Shown here: positions 30,099-38,150 of the stretch, piece by piece
How positions within the stretch are numbered: position 1 is the stretch's first letter
Layout: each line of letters starts with the position of its first letter
From: Chromatiales bacterium 21-64-14
Lineage (GTDB): Bacteria > Pseudomonadota > Gammaproteobacteria > 21-64-14
Length of the DNA stretch: 64,000 nucleotides
Assembly: GCA_002255365.1 (NCBI GenBank)
Contig: NCBI01000005.1
Span: 1-64,000 of the forward strand
Direction: 5' to 3'
Notes under the pieces: generated by a model
What the model was told of the DNA's origin: nothing
Seen by the model: only the letters and a program-made list of their open reading frames with translations
The model's database searches: none
Position numbers and translations under genes: made by a program

Positions 30099-30373
30099 TT
30101 ATGGAAACCCACCCCGATCCCGAGGTGGATCCGGGGTTCCGCCGCGGCCCGCGCCGTGGACCACAATATAGAGCCGCACCGCGTCGACCACCGGATACCG
30201 ATAGGGCGCATCGCCCACCCGACCCTCCTGGGGCTTTCCCAAGTCCCCGAGGAAGGTGATCCGCTGACCCGGGAAGAGTCAATGGTCTCGAGGTAGCCGA
30301 CCTGGAAGACCAGAAATCGTTTCCCCGCCGCCAGGACCGCCGCGCTAACGCGTGCAATCTGGTACGCGGACAC
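30099..30373 (-). pseudogene. Frameshifted, N-terminally truncated second Slp-family lipoprotein
   Basis: Directly downstream of slp, two overlapping frames together read like the second half of an Slp protein. The first frame (from 30373) gives QIARVSAAVLAAGKRFLVFQ then VGYLETIDS. Near 30262-30275 the match moves to another frame, giving GQRITFLGDLGKPQEGRV then YRYPVVDAVRLYIV, ending at a stop at 30099. This parallels the intact neighbour's VSGFLDPEIYAKGRLITVAGRL and YHFPVVTVEAYYLW. The lipobox half is missing. It is best read as a decayed tandem duplicate. The alternative is chance similarity in unused frames, but the aligned order of motifs argues against that. Confidence 0.6.
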
Positions 30374-30376
30374 GGA

Positions 30377-30910
30377 TCAGTTCCCCCAATAGGGCGGGCC
30401 CCAGGGATACCACGGGGACCACCAGGGGTCGTAGTAATACCGCGGGTAGCCGTAGCGCTCGCGCTTGGGAAGCGGGGGCCAGAGATAATAGGCCTCCACC
30501 GTTACCACGGGAAAATGGTATTCAAACCGCCCGATGGGGCGCGTGACCTCGTGATCCAGCCGCCCCGCAACCGTGATCAGCCGTCCTTTGGCATAGATTT
30601 CCGGATCCAAAAAGCCGGAGACCTCTGCGAGGAATCGTCCGGCACTCGCATCGCCCTCTTCGCTGGGGCGCCCATCGCGCGCTAGCGGCCGCGCGACCAC
30701 CTGTATCCAGGTCTGAGCCGTGCCGTTCTCGACCGCGGCAATAGTCCCACCCCAGCGCACCTGTGCGCCGGAAAATCCGTTGGGATCCGCTCGCACCTGC
30801 GCCACTGTGGGGCTGCTTCCCGGCGGTGGAGAGCCGATCGGGGGAGGCACCGGGCTGGCGCAACCCGCCAACAGCAACGCCGCGGTCCAACACCAATAGA
30901 GCCTGTTCAT
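30377..30910 (-). CDS. Slp-family outer membrane lipoprotein
   Basis: A 177-residue lipoprotein of the Slp family (starvation/acid-inducible outer membrane lipoprotein in E. coli). The signal peptide ends in a lipobox LLLAGC, with Cys17 as the lipidation site. Residues 30-145 form the Slp domain: QVRADPNGFSGAQVRWGG, a strand with VVARPL, the hallmark GRFLAEVSGFLDPEIYAKG, and FPVVTVEAYYLW. The last 25 residues are Tyr/Trp/Pro-rich. An AGGAG motif precedes the ATG at 30910. The function of the family is unclear; it may stabilise the envelope. A degraded second copy lies immediately downstream. Confidence 0.88.
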   Translation of the reverse strand: MNRLYWCWTAALLLAGCASPVPPPIGSPPPGSSPTVAQVRADPNGFSGAQVRWGGTIAAVENGTAQTWIQVVARPLARDGRPSEEGDASAGRFLAEVSGFLDPEIYAKGRLITVAGRLDHEVTRPIGRFEYHFPVVTVEAYYLWPPLPKRERYGYPRYYYDPWWSPWYPWGPPYWGN

Positions 30911-31103
30911 GTGCCATGCTCCTGTGGGGACCGGGACGGTCGTTTTCGCTATTCGGGCCACCGTGCCGATCCCGCATCGCCAGCTTACCACGGGCCCGCA
31001 AGGGCGCGCCCTGCCGTGCGCCCTATTTGCATTCTATCGCGCACTGTCGCAGCCTGTTGCCATTAGGGCGCGACCGCTCGATGCCTCACTGCCCGGAGAA
31101 ATC

Positions 31104-31532
31104 ATGGATCACGACGAGCCTTTTGAACCGCGCAACGAACTGGAGCGCGCCCTGGTGGCGGCCCAGGAAGGGCACACCCCGGCGGACGTATTTATGGAGG
31201 ACCTGCTCGGTGCACAGGTGTTTGTGCCGGCGCGCGATTCCGTCGGGATCGGCGGGTTCCAGAGTAACGCGCCGCCCGAGCCGCTGACGGTGCGGGACGA
31301 CGAAGGGACCGAGGTGCTCGTGGTGTTCACCAGCCCAGATCGGGCGCGCGCATTCCTTGAGGACTTTCCCGGGTACCACGGGGGCCTGCTCATGGACTTC
31401 CGGGCGGTCTTGGCGAAGGTGGGCAGTGGTTTCGGGGTCGCCCTGAATCCGGGGTGGTCCGTGGGCCTGGAGATGGCGCCGGAGATGGTCCGCCAATTAG
31501 TTGGCGCTGATCCCCAAGCCCCGCGGCACTAA
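31104..31532 (+). CDS. SseB-like protein
   Basis: A 142-residue soluble protein matching the SseB N-terminal pattern: NELERALVAAQEGHTPADVFMEDLLGAQVFVPA, then a beta-rich core with GTEVLVVFTSPDRARAFL and LNPGWSVGLEMAPEMV. The family was named after enhanced serine sensitivity but has no firm biochemical role. The start at 31104 is preceded by GGAG. It diverges from slp across about 190 bases and is followed by bactofilin after 179 bases. Family assignment is moderate. Confidence 0.78.
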   Translation: MDHDEPFEPRNELERALVAAQEGHTPADVFMEDLLGAQVFVPARDSVGIGGFQSNAPPEPLTVRDDEGTEVLVVFTSPDRARAFLEDFPGYHGGLLMDFRAVLAKVGSGFGVALNPGWSVGLEMAPEMVRQLVGADPQAPRH

Positions 31533-31601
31533 GGTCCGAGTGCCGATCGGACGCTGTTTACACTCTGAGACCTGGGTCCCATTTTGTGCGGCACAGCGGT
31601 T

Positions 31602-31607
31602 TATACT
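31602..31607 (+). promoter_or_regulatory. Possible -10 element upstream of bactofilin gene
   Basis: The hexamer TATACT lies about 105 bases before the bactofilin start. No convincing -35 is seen. Confidence 0.3.
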
Positions 31608-31711
31608 CTGCCGTTGCGTAACACCTTGGATTGGGTTCCTAATGATAGGTCGGGAAGGGGACGCCGGCTCCGTGCGCTCCCCGCGTGGTGGTCATCAAAG
31701 GAGGGATGGAG

Positions 31712-32263
31712 ATGTTCGACATGAATCAGATCAAGCGCAACGCCAACAAGTGGTCGAAGGGAGAGGAAAATCCGGAGGAAACGTTTCCGATCGAGGAACC
31801 CGCCACCTCAGCGCCGCGCAGCGGCCCGCGTACCAGTAGTGGGCCGGCGACGATCGGACCTTCGATCCACATAAAAGGCGACCTTACCGGCGAGGAGGAC
31901 CTGGTTATCCAGGGGCATGTGGAAGGGACCATCAACCTGAAGCAGAACAACCTCACTGTGGGTGGCAACGGTCGCATTCGTGCCAACATCTTCGCCAATA
32001 CTATTACCGTGGAGGGGGAGTTGCAGGGTGACCTGTACGGCACCGAGAAGGTGGTCATCCGCAAGACCGGCAACGTGCGCGGCAACATCGTCTCGCCCCG
32101 AGTGAACCTGGAGGACGGCGCCAAGTTCAAGGGGAGCATCGAGATGGATCCGAAGGCGGTGGAGTCCGTGGTAGCTCAGAACCGCCCCGCCCACGCCATC
32201 GAGTCGCGGCCGCACGAAACGCCCGAGGCCCGCAAAGACCGGCCGGACCTCAAGCAGGCCTGA
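31712..32263 (+). CDS. Bactofilin (polymer-forming cytoskeletal protein)
   Basis: A 183-residue protein with the bactofilin right-handed beta-helix (about 45-135): SIHIKGDLTGEEDLVIQGHV, NNLTVGGNGRIRANIFANTITVEGELQGDL, VVIRKTGNVRGNIVSPRVNLEDGAKFKG. Flexible, charged N- and C-termini without a membrane segment frame the core. These proteins polymerise without nucleotide and act in cell shape, stalk or polar positioning. The start at 31712 is chosen over the ATG six bases upstream because AAAGGAGG is then at proper spacing. The gene is followed by a methyltransferase-like gene. No M23 peptidase partner is seen here. Confidence 0.93.
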   Translation: MFDMNQIKRNANKWSKGEENPEETFPIEEPATSAPRSGPRTSSGPATIGPSIHIKGDLTGEEDLVIQGHVEGTINLKQNNLTVGGNGRIRANIFANTITVEGELQGDLYGTEKVVIRKTGNVRGNIVSPRVNLEDGAKFKGSIEMDPKAVESVVAQNRPAHAIESRPHETPEARKDRPDLKQA

Positions 32264-32340
32264 AGCGGCGTGACGCTGCGCGCCCCACCGCCCACGGGCG
32301 CGGTATCCGGACGGCCCACCCGCGCCAGGGTGGGCCGCGG

Positions 32341-33021
32341 GTGAATGCGTCGCCGTCCCACACCAGCGGTACGCCCGCCGAATCCGCAGCCGCACAAGGC
32401 GAGACCAGCAGCCCGCTGTTCGATTCCCTGGCCGCGCGCCTCGACCCTGAGCGTAAGGTCGACATCCTGGACTTGGGGGCGGCGTGCAGTTCCAATGTGG
32501 ATTATTTCAGCCGCTTTTCCTGTCGGTTGCACATCGCCGATGCGCTGGACCCGCTGAGCGACTGGAATCCCCCGGCCGATCCGGACACCGGGGTGGTGGA
32601 TGAGGCAGCGATCGACGTCCGCGTCTCGCAGCTCCTGCCTCGCCGGGACGGTACTGCTTTCGACCTGATCCTGTGCTGGGATCTGCTGAACTATCTGGAC
32701 CGGGCGGTATTCAGGGTCCTGATGGCCCAGTTGGCGCGCCATACGGGCCCGGGTACCCACTTGCATGCCTTCGTGTGGTCCCAGCCCCAGATGCCCATGG
32801 GGCCGGCGCGCTTTCGGCTCGGGGAGGGTGGCCGGATGCGCTACGCCGCCAGCGCCGCTACGCGGGAGTGCCCGCGCTATACACAGCGTGACCTGGAGCG
32901 GCTCATGCCCCAGTTCGCCGTCGGGCGTTCAGTACTGCTACGCAGCGGCCTGCAGGAATACCTGTTCGACGCCCGGATCCATGCGCGGGAGCCCGCCGAT
33001 CGCGCCGACGCCTTGAGTTGA
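32341..33021 (+). CDS. Methyltransferase-like protein of unknown substrate
   Basis: A 226-residue protein with a class I SAM-methyltransferase-like core. The fold hints are VDILDLGAACSSNVDYFSRF (in place of the usual GxGxG loop), the following acidic strand end LHIADALD, and FDLILCWDLLNYLD, which reads like motif IV. The glycine-rich loop is degenerate, so it may have lost methyltransferase activity or bind SAM differently. The GTG start at 32341 is taken because the frame opens there and the distance from bactofilin is 77 bases. No neighbour indicates a substrate. Confidence 0.65.
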   Translation: MNASPSHTSGTPAESAAAQGETSSPLFDSLAARLDPERKVDILDLGAACSSNVDYFSRFSCRLHIADALDPLSDWNPPADPDTGVVDEAAIDVRVSQLLPRRDGTAFDLILCWDLLNYLDRAVFRVLMAQLARHTGPGTHLHAFVWSQPQMPMGPARFRLGEGGRMRYAASAATRECPRYTQRDLERLMPQFAVGRSVLLRSGLQEYLFDARIHAREPADRADALS

Positions 33022-33135
33022 CCCCGGCCCCAATTCGCGTTTTCCCGCGCTTGTCGCCAGAGCGCCGGACTTGACCCACGCCGCCCAAGGACCTTTATTG
33101 GGCCCGGGGCCAGAGCCCCCCAGCTGCGAGGCCCC

Positions 33136-33729
33136 ATGTCCCTCGAATCCCTGGTCACCTCCTACGGATATGTCGCGATTCTGCTGGGCACTGTTCTGGA
33201 AGGGGAAACAATACTCTTCCTAGGTGGGGTGCTGGCGCACCAGGGGTATCTGGCGCTGCCGTGGGTGATTACCGCGGCGTTCTGTGGCACCCTCTGCGCG
33301 GACCAGACGTGCTACTTCGTAGGCTTGACCAAGGGAGGTGCCGTCCTGGAGCGCCGACCGGCCTGGAAAGCGAAATCCGCCCAGATACTCGAGCGGCTGC
33401 GCCGCCATCGGATCCTGGTGAGCATCGGCTTTCGGTTTCTGTACGGGCTGCGTACCGTAATCCCCCTCGCCATCGGCACCAGTGGGATCCGCCCACGCCA
33501 GTTCGTGCCCTGGAACATCCTCGGCACCGCCATATGGGCGGCGACGATCAGCCTGCTCGGATACGGGATCGGCGGGGCCGTGGCGGGGCTGACGGAGGGT
33601 GCCCGTCGCTATGGATTCCTAGCCCTTGCGGGCGCGGCCACACTACTCGCCCTGGCCTGGGTGCGCTACCGGACGCTGCGCACGGCCGGCCGCGACGGCG
33701 CGGCGGGTCCGGGCGCAGCCGCCGAATGA
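33136..33729 (+). CDS. DedA-family membrane protein
   Basis: A 197-residue integral membrane protein of the DedA family, now linked to lipid (undecaprenyl phosphate or phospholipid) flipping. Visible family features are the N-terminal LVTSYGYVAILLGTVLEGET, an acidic membrane residue (Glu in LEGET), and the signature FRFLYGLRTVIPLAIGTSGIRPRQFVPWNILG near residues 98-130. Four to five hydrophobic segments are present. It is preceded by 114 bases after the methyltransferase-like gene. No other oddity. Confidence 0.9.
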   Translation: MSLESLVTSYGYVAILLGTVLEGETILFLGGVLAHQGYLALPWVITAAFCGTLCADQTCYFVGLTKGGAVLERRPAWKAKSAQILERLRRHRILVSIGFRFLYGLRTVIPLAIGTSGIRPRQFVPWNILGTAIWAATISLLGYGIGGAVAGLTEGARRYGFLALAGAATLLALAWVRYRTLRTAGRDGAAGPGAAAE

Positions 33730-33772
33730 GGTCCGGCCGATGCCCGGGATGCCAGGGCATGAACCCGAGGCT

Positions 33773-34174
33773 TCAGGCCCCGGGCTCGGTTTGGCTCCAG
33801 GCGTAGGCGCAGTCCAGCTCCGCCCGGACCGCGGTGATCCCGCTGAGACCGTCCTCGATCATGGTGCTCAAGGGGGTGCGTTGGTTGAAGCGCCGGTGGG
33901 GCTTGTTCATCCATGGGGTGCCCGGCGCCGGGTCCCGCGGGTAGGTGGTACGCAGGGCGTCGGCGATTTCCGCCAAGTGCTCGACCCGTTCCCAGATCGC
34001 CGGGTCATCGGGAAACGGGGTGTCGTCCCGGAACCGGCGCAGGTGCCGGGTCCGGGTGTCGTCCGGCAGGCCCAGGAGGGTGCGCTGGTCTTCCGTCCCC
34101 ACGCCCCAGCGATCCAGCAACCGCATGATGCCCTGGGCTACCGTCACGCGCTCGTCATAGCTCAACTCTTTCAT
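33773..34174 (-). CDS. MbcA/ParS/Xre-type antitoxin family protein, orphan
   Basis: A 133-residue protein. The start at 34174 (MKELSYDERVTVAQGIMRLLDRWGV) has a GAGAGG motif; a longer frame upstream is not convincing. The N-terminal half is a helical Xre-like DNA-binding region (TLLGLPDDTRTRHLRRFR). The C-terminal half has the toxin-binding-type motif GTPWMNKPHRRF then QRTPLSTMIEDGLSG. In complete systems such antitoxins pair with a RES-domain toxin; no RES toxin or other toxin is adjacent here. It may act as a stand-alone regulator, as many chromosomal homologues appear to. Confidence 0.78.
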   Translation of the reverse strand: MKELSYDERVTVAQGIMRLLDRWGVGTEDQRTLLGLPDDTRTRHLRRFRDDTPFPDDPAIWERVEHLAEIADALRTTYPRDPAPGTPWMNKPHRRFNQRTPLSTMIEDGLSGITAVRAELDCAYAWSQTEPGA

Positions 34175-34345
34175 GGACCCTCTCCCAGGACCACCTTTGT
34201 GGTCGCCCCAGCGGGTTGGCGTGGATCGCCGCAACTGCCCCGCTATCGTAGCATGTGGACGGCGTTCCGCACGCCGCGACCCGGGAACGCGATGTCCGCA
34301 ATCGCGCGCATATCCACAGCCGGTATAGGGGCAAGCCGGGGGCCC

Positions 34346-34373
34346 TAAAGTTTCGCGTTCGATTTTCCGATAG
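34346..34373 (+). promoter_or_regulatory. Sigma-28 (FliA)-like promoter
   Basis: TAAAGTTT (34346-34353) matches the sigma-28 -35 perfectly. After 12 bases, TCCGATAG (34366-34373) matches GCCGATAA at 6 of 8 positions; the spacer is one base longer than the usual 11. The 63-aa protein gene starts 25 bases downstream. Confidence 0.5.
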
Positions 34374-34397
34374 GCTCCGGTGCCCGAGAGGATCGCC

Positions 34398-34589
34398 ATG
34401 GCTTCCGATGTCATCCGCCTGGATCGCGAGCGCTCCCGCCGCAAGGCGGCCGCCTACGCGCGCGCCTACCGCCGTTTGGCCTACCGGTTTCCCCAGGACA
34501 GTCTGTATCGCGATTTGGTGTTCTGGGTATCGGACAATTTTTCCCGGGAAGCCGCTTCCCTGACCGCCATGTCGGAATCCGCGCCCTGA
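34398..34589 (+). CDS. Small basic protein of unknown function (63 aa)
   Basis: A 63-residue soluble protein, MASDVIRLDRERSRRKAAAYARAYRRLAYRF, followed by PQDSLYRDLVFWVSDNFSREAASL. The first half is a very Arg/Ala-rich helix and the second half amphipathic. AGAGG precedes the ATG at 34398 at good spacing. A sigma-28-like promoter directly upstream suggests coordination with motility, although no flagellar gene is in the window. I do not recognise the family. Confidence 0.55.
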   Translation: MASDVIRLDRERSRRKAAAYARAYRRLAYRFPQDSLYRDLVFWVSDNFSREAASLTAMSESAP

Positions 34590-34643
34590 CCGTACCCGTA
34601 CCGGAGCGCCGTCTTAGGACCGCTGCGGATGCTGCGCTCTCTA

Positions 34644-34835
34644 CTAGGTCAGCTTGATCAGTACCACCACGAACAAGGCGACCAGCAGCAGCGGGATCAG
34701 CACGCCTCGCCAATCCTTGTCCTTGGCCTGACGGCTCTGTGCAAACGCCGCCTTGATCCCGGGGCGGAACCACAGGATCAGCAACAGCGCCCCGACTCCC
34801 ACTAGGACCTTTCCCAGGGTGCTGACGGGTTCCAT
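34644..34835 (-). CDS. Small inner-membrane protein of unknown function (63 aa)
   Basis: A 63-residue protein with two hydrophobic helices (about 8-20 and 44-60) joined by a charged loop (FAQSRQAKDKDWRG). Start at 34835 (MEPVSTLGKVLVGVG). The pattern is typical of small conserved DUF-type membrane proteins in Proteobacteria. It is convergent with the upstream 63-aa gene and divergent from ribonuclease D. The function is unknown. Confidence 0.6.
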   Translation of the reverse strand: MEPVSTLGKVLVGVGALLLILWFRPGIKAAFAQSRQAKDKDWRGVLIPLLLVALFVVVLIKLT

Positions 34836-34959
34836 AGGTGAACGCACTCCCCGCGTTGTGTGCCGTAGCGCCCCTCCCATGCTAACGCCAACATCGCCTC
34901 CCCGGCCAGCCCCGGACCCGGTTCGTCAGCCCGGGCCGCTGCTGCTATGCTGCTCCCCC

Positions 34960-36129
34960 ATGGACGCTACCGCTGACACGCTCTATGTAGATACTCCTGC
35001 CGCCCTGGAGCGGCTCTGTGTACAGATCGACGGCCAGCCATGGTTGGCCTTGGATACCGAATTTCTGCGCGAAAAGACCTATTTTCCGCAGCTTTGCCTG
35101 GTGCAGATCGCCACACCACAGCTGACCGCATGTGTGGACCCGCTGGCGCTTGCCGATCTCGGACCCCTGCTGGACGTGCTCTATCGTCCCACGATCCTCA
35201 AGGTGCTCCATGCCAGCCGCCAGGACCTGGAGATCTTCCACCATCTGCGCGGTGCCCCCTTTGCGCCGGTGTTCGATACCCAGTTGGCGGCGCCCCTGCT
35301 CGGCCATCCCGACCAAGTGGGCTACGCTGCCTTGGTGGCGGCGGTCCTCGGTGTGAATCTCAGCAAGTCCCACACCCGCGCCGACTGGCGCCGCCGTCCG
35401 TTACCACCGGAGCAACTGCGCTACGCTGCGGACGACGTGCGCTATCTCGCGCCCCTCTATCAGCGGCTGAACACCGATCTCGCAGGGCGCGGGCGGCTCG
35501 ACTGGCTGGCGGACGAGTTCACTGCCCTGAGCGATCCGGGCCAATATGAGAACCCCCCGGAGCAGGCTTGGCACCGGGTGCGCGGTGCCGACCGCCTGCG
35601 CGGCCCGCGGCTCGCAGTACTCCAGGATCTCGCGGCTTGGCGGGAGTCCACGGCGCGGGCGGAAGACCAGCCCCGTGCCTGGTTGCTGCGCGACGAGACC
35701 CTGCTGGATTTGGCCCGCATGATGCCGCAGACCGAGCAAGATTTGCGCCACCTGCGGGGTCTGAATGAGCGGGTAGCGCAGCGCCACGGCGCGGATCTCG
35801 TTATGCGGATTCGCGCCGCCGCACAACAGGTGCCGCGCCCCGCCGAGACCGCCCGCCCCCACCCACCGCGCCTGGAGCCATCCGCCGAGGCCCTGGCGGA
35901 CCTCCTGATGGCGGTGGTGCGCGCTCGCGCGCAGCAGCACCAGTTGAGTCCGGCTACCTTGGCGCCCCGCAAAGAGGTAGAGCGCTTGGTCGCCGGCGAG
36001 GACCACAGCGTGCTGCTGAAGGGCTGGCGCGAACGGATGATCGGTGAGGAACTGCGTTCCGTGTTGCGCGGCGAGCGCCACGTATCCGTGGTGGACGGCG
36101 AGTTATTAGTAAGCCCGGCGGGGCCATGA
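34960..36129 (+). CDS. rnd: Ribonuclease D
   Basis: A 3'-5' exoribonuclease that trims tRNA precursors and stable RNAs. The 389-residue protein has the DEDDy exonuclease domain: Asp/Glu in LALDTEFLREKTYFPQL, Asp in HASRQDLEIFHHL, and the Tyr/Asp motif in RYAADDVRYLAPLY. One or two HRDC domains follow (about 205-380; RAWLLRDETLLDLARMMPQ, and EDHSVLLKGWRERMIG). Start at the first ATG that gives a standard N-terminus. It converges with the ABC permease gene; 50 bases separate the stops. Confidence 0.94.
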   Translation: MDATADTLYVDTPAALERLCVQIDGQPWLALDTEFLREKTYFPQLCLVQIATPQLTACVDPLALADLGPLLDVLYRPTILKVLHASRQDLEIFHHLRGAPFAPVFDTQLAAPLLGHPDQVGYAALVAAVLGVNLSKSHTRADWRRRPLPPEQLRYAADDVRYLAPLYQRLNTDLAGRGRLDWLADEFTALSDPGQYENPPEQAWHRVRGADRLRGPRLAVLQDLAAWRESTARAEDQPRAWLLRDETLLDLARMMPQTEQDLRHLRGLNERVAQRHGADLVMRIRAAAQQVPRPAETARPHPPRLEPSAEALADLLMAVVRARAQQHQLSPATLAPRKEVERLVAGEDHSVLLKGWRERMIGEELRSVLRGERHVSVVDGELLVSPAGP

Positions 36130-36179
36130 AATCCACATGGATATCGGGTCCCATCTATTCCGGATCGAGTGCAACAACA

Positions 36180-36956
36180 CTAGCTGCGGATCCCGACGCC
36201 ATGGCGCAGCAGGTACAGGCTGATTATGAACAGTGCCACGATAAATCCCAATATGATGCTGTAGGCCGTCACCAAGCCGATATCCGAGACCCCAAGGAAA
36301 CCGTAGCGGAAGGTGTTGACCATATACAGAATCGGGTTCGCCAGAGAGGCCCGCTGCCAGAACGGCGGCAGCAGCGATATTGAATAGAACACGCCACCCA
36401 GATAAGTGAGCGGCGTCAGCACGAAGGTGGGTACGATGGAGATATCGTCGAAGCTTTTGGCGAACACCGCGTTTATGAACCCCGCGAGCGAGAATACAAC
36501 CGAGGTCAGGATAACCGTGGTGCAGGCGACCAATGGGTGACTTACCTGCAGGTGGCTGAAGAACAGCGATACCGCGCTCACCGCGATACCCACCACCAAC
36601 CCACGGGCCACGCCACCGGTCACGAAGCCGAGCAGGATGACGTAGTTCGGCATCGGCGAGACGAGGAGCTCCTCGACGCTGCGTTGGAACTTGGCGCCGT
36701 AGAACGACGACACCACGTTGGAATAAGAGTTGGTGATTACCGCCATCATGATCAGGCCAGGTACTATGAATTCGATGTAGCGGAAGCCGTCCATGACGCC
36801 GATCCGCGCCCCGATCAGATGGCCGAAGATAACGAAGTACAGCGAGGTCGTGATTACCGGCGGCAGTATGGTCTGCAACCAGATCCTGGCGAAGCGCAAC
36901 ACCTCCTTGATGACAATGGTCTTGAACGCGACGTATTTCCCGCGCACCGTCATCAT
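36180..36956 (-). CDS. ABC-2 type export permease (YadH/NodJ-like)
   Basis: A 258-residue inner-membrane permease with six hydrophobic segments. The ABC-2 signature around residues 85-120 includes YSNVVSSFYGAKFQRSVEELLVSPM, typical of the YadH/NodJ/DrrB-like drug and lipid exporter branch. The ATG overlaps the stop of the ATPase gene (ATGA), so both subunits are co-translated. In the family these two-component systems export hydrophobic drugs, polysaccharides or lipo-oligosaccharides. The adjacent carbamoyltransferase suggests a glycolipid-like or polysaccharide cargo. This is inference. Confidence 0.9.
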   Translation of the reverse strand: MMTVRGKYVAFKTIVIKEVLRFARIWLQTILPPVITTSLYFVIFGHLIGARIGVMDGFRYIEFIVPGLIMMAVITNSYSNVVSSFYGAKFQRSVEELLVSPMPNYVILLGFVTGGVARGLVVGIAVSAVSLFFSHLQVSHPLVACTTVILTSVVFSLAGFINAVFAKSFDDISIVPTFVLTPLTYLGGVFYSISLLPPFWQRASLANPILYMVNTFRYGFLGVSDIGLVTAYSIILGFIVALFIISLYLLRHGVGIRS

Positions 36957-37888
36957 GCGGCGTTACCTTCGGCCCCACCACCATTGATCAAGTGCACGAA
37001 GAGCTGCTCCAGGCGGTTGGCCTTGCTGCGCATACTCAGCACCTGGATATCGGAGCGCGACAGCTCGGCGAACAGCTGATTGATCCCCTTCTGCTTGTAG
37101 ACCTCCACCTCCAGCGTGGTCTCATCCAGCAGACGTACCACGTGACCTTCCAGCGCTGGAGCGCTACGCAACGGCTGGTCCAGGTCCAGAACAAAGGTCT
37201 CGGTATCGAGGCGATTCAGCAGCCGCTTCATGCTGGTGTTCTCCACCAGCTCGCCGCGGTCGATGATCGCGATGTTACGGCACAGGCTCTCCGCCTCTTC
37301 CAGGTAGTGGGTCGTCAGGATGATGGTGGTGCCCTGGGCATTGATGTGTCGGAGGAACTCCCACATGGAGCGCCGCAACTCGATATCGACGCCCGCCGTG
37401 GGCTCATCGAGGATCAACAGTTCCGGCTCGTGCATCAGGGCGCGGGCGATCATCAGGCGGCGTTTCATGCCACCGGAGAGGTCCCGCGCCGCGCTCCGCC
37501 GCTTGTCCCAAAGTCCCAGCTGCCGCAGCACCTCTTCGGCGCGGGTGTAGGCGCGTTTGCGTTCCATGCCGTAGTAACCAGCCTGATTGACCACGATCTC
37601 CACCACCGGCTCGAACAGTGGAAAATTGAACTCCTGGGGGACCAGGCCGATGTGGGTGCGGGCGTCGGCGAATTGGGTATCTATATCTTTGCCGAAGATG
37701 AACGCCTTTCCGGCGGTCTTGTTCACCAGTGAACTGACAATCCCGATCAGCGTGGTTTTTCCCGCCCCGTTGGGTCCGAGCAGCGCGAAGAAATCCCCCT
37801 GGTTTACGTCCAGGTCGATCCCCTTCAGGGCATGGTGCCCGTTCGCGTAGATTTTGCTGAGACCGTGTACGGAAAGTGCTTTGGACAT
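36953..37888 (-). CDS. ABC exporter ATPase (YadG/NodI-like)
   Basis: A 311-residue ATPase with Walker A GPNGAGKTTL, Q-loop GLVPQEFNFPLF, signature LSGGMKRRL, Walker B ELLILDEPTAGVD and H-loop TTHYLEEAE. The C-terminal 70 residues form the regulatory extension common to DrrA/NodI-type ATPases. It pairs with the permease that overlaps its 3' end. The start at 37888 lacks a strong ribosome site. It lies downstream of the carbamoyltransferase in the same direction, 263 bases away. Confidence 0.92.
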   Translation of the reverse strand: MSKALSVHGLSKIYANGHHALKGIDLDVNQGDFFALLGPNGAGKTTLIGIVSSLVNKTAGKAFIFGKDIDTQFADARTHIGLVPQEFNFPLFEPVVEIVVNQAGYYGMERKRAYTRAEEVLRQLGLWDKRRSAARDLSGGMKRRLMIARALMHEPELLILDEPTAGVDIELRRSMWEFLRHINAQGTTIILTTHYLEEAESLCRNIAIIDRGELVENTSMKRLLNRLDTETFVLDLDQPLRSAPALEGHVVRLLDETTLEVEVYKQKGINQLFAELSRSDIQVLSMRSKANRLEQLFVHLINGGGAEGNAA

Positions 37889-38150
37889 AGGAACGACCGA
37901 GGAATGCCGACACCCATTGCGGCGCAGGAGGAGGATTGTAACATGGGCTCGCACGGCTGGGCCGAGACCCGCCAAGGCACAGTTTGGCGTGCGGACTTTC
38001 AGGCATGAGTCACTACACCCTGCGCAGAGACCATGACCTGTGGATGATAGTGCCATGAATAAAATCGGCCAATTTGAAGCAATCGAGCGCCGCACCCTGC
38101 GTCGCTGCGTAAGAGTAACGGCGTAGGTAAGCAGGATCTTGGGTGCCCCC

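Noticed and set aside
29970..30171. Zinc-ribbon-like reading frame (VEACPRCGKSV) on the plus strand
   Set aside because: Only one CPRCG motif with a weak start, and the rest overlaps the Slp pseudogene; no conserved domain can be named.
38055..38126. 23-codon reading frame MNKIGQFEAIERRTLRR
   Set aside because: No ribosome site, no recognised family and only 23 residues; probably chance in the carbamoyltransferase-ATPase gap.
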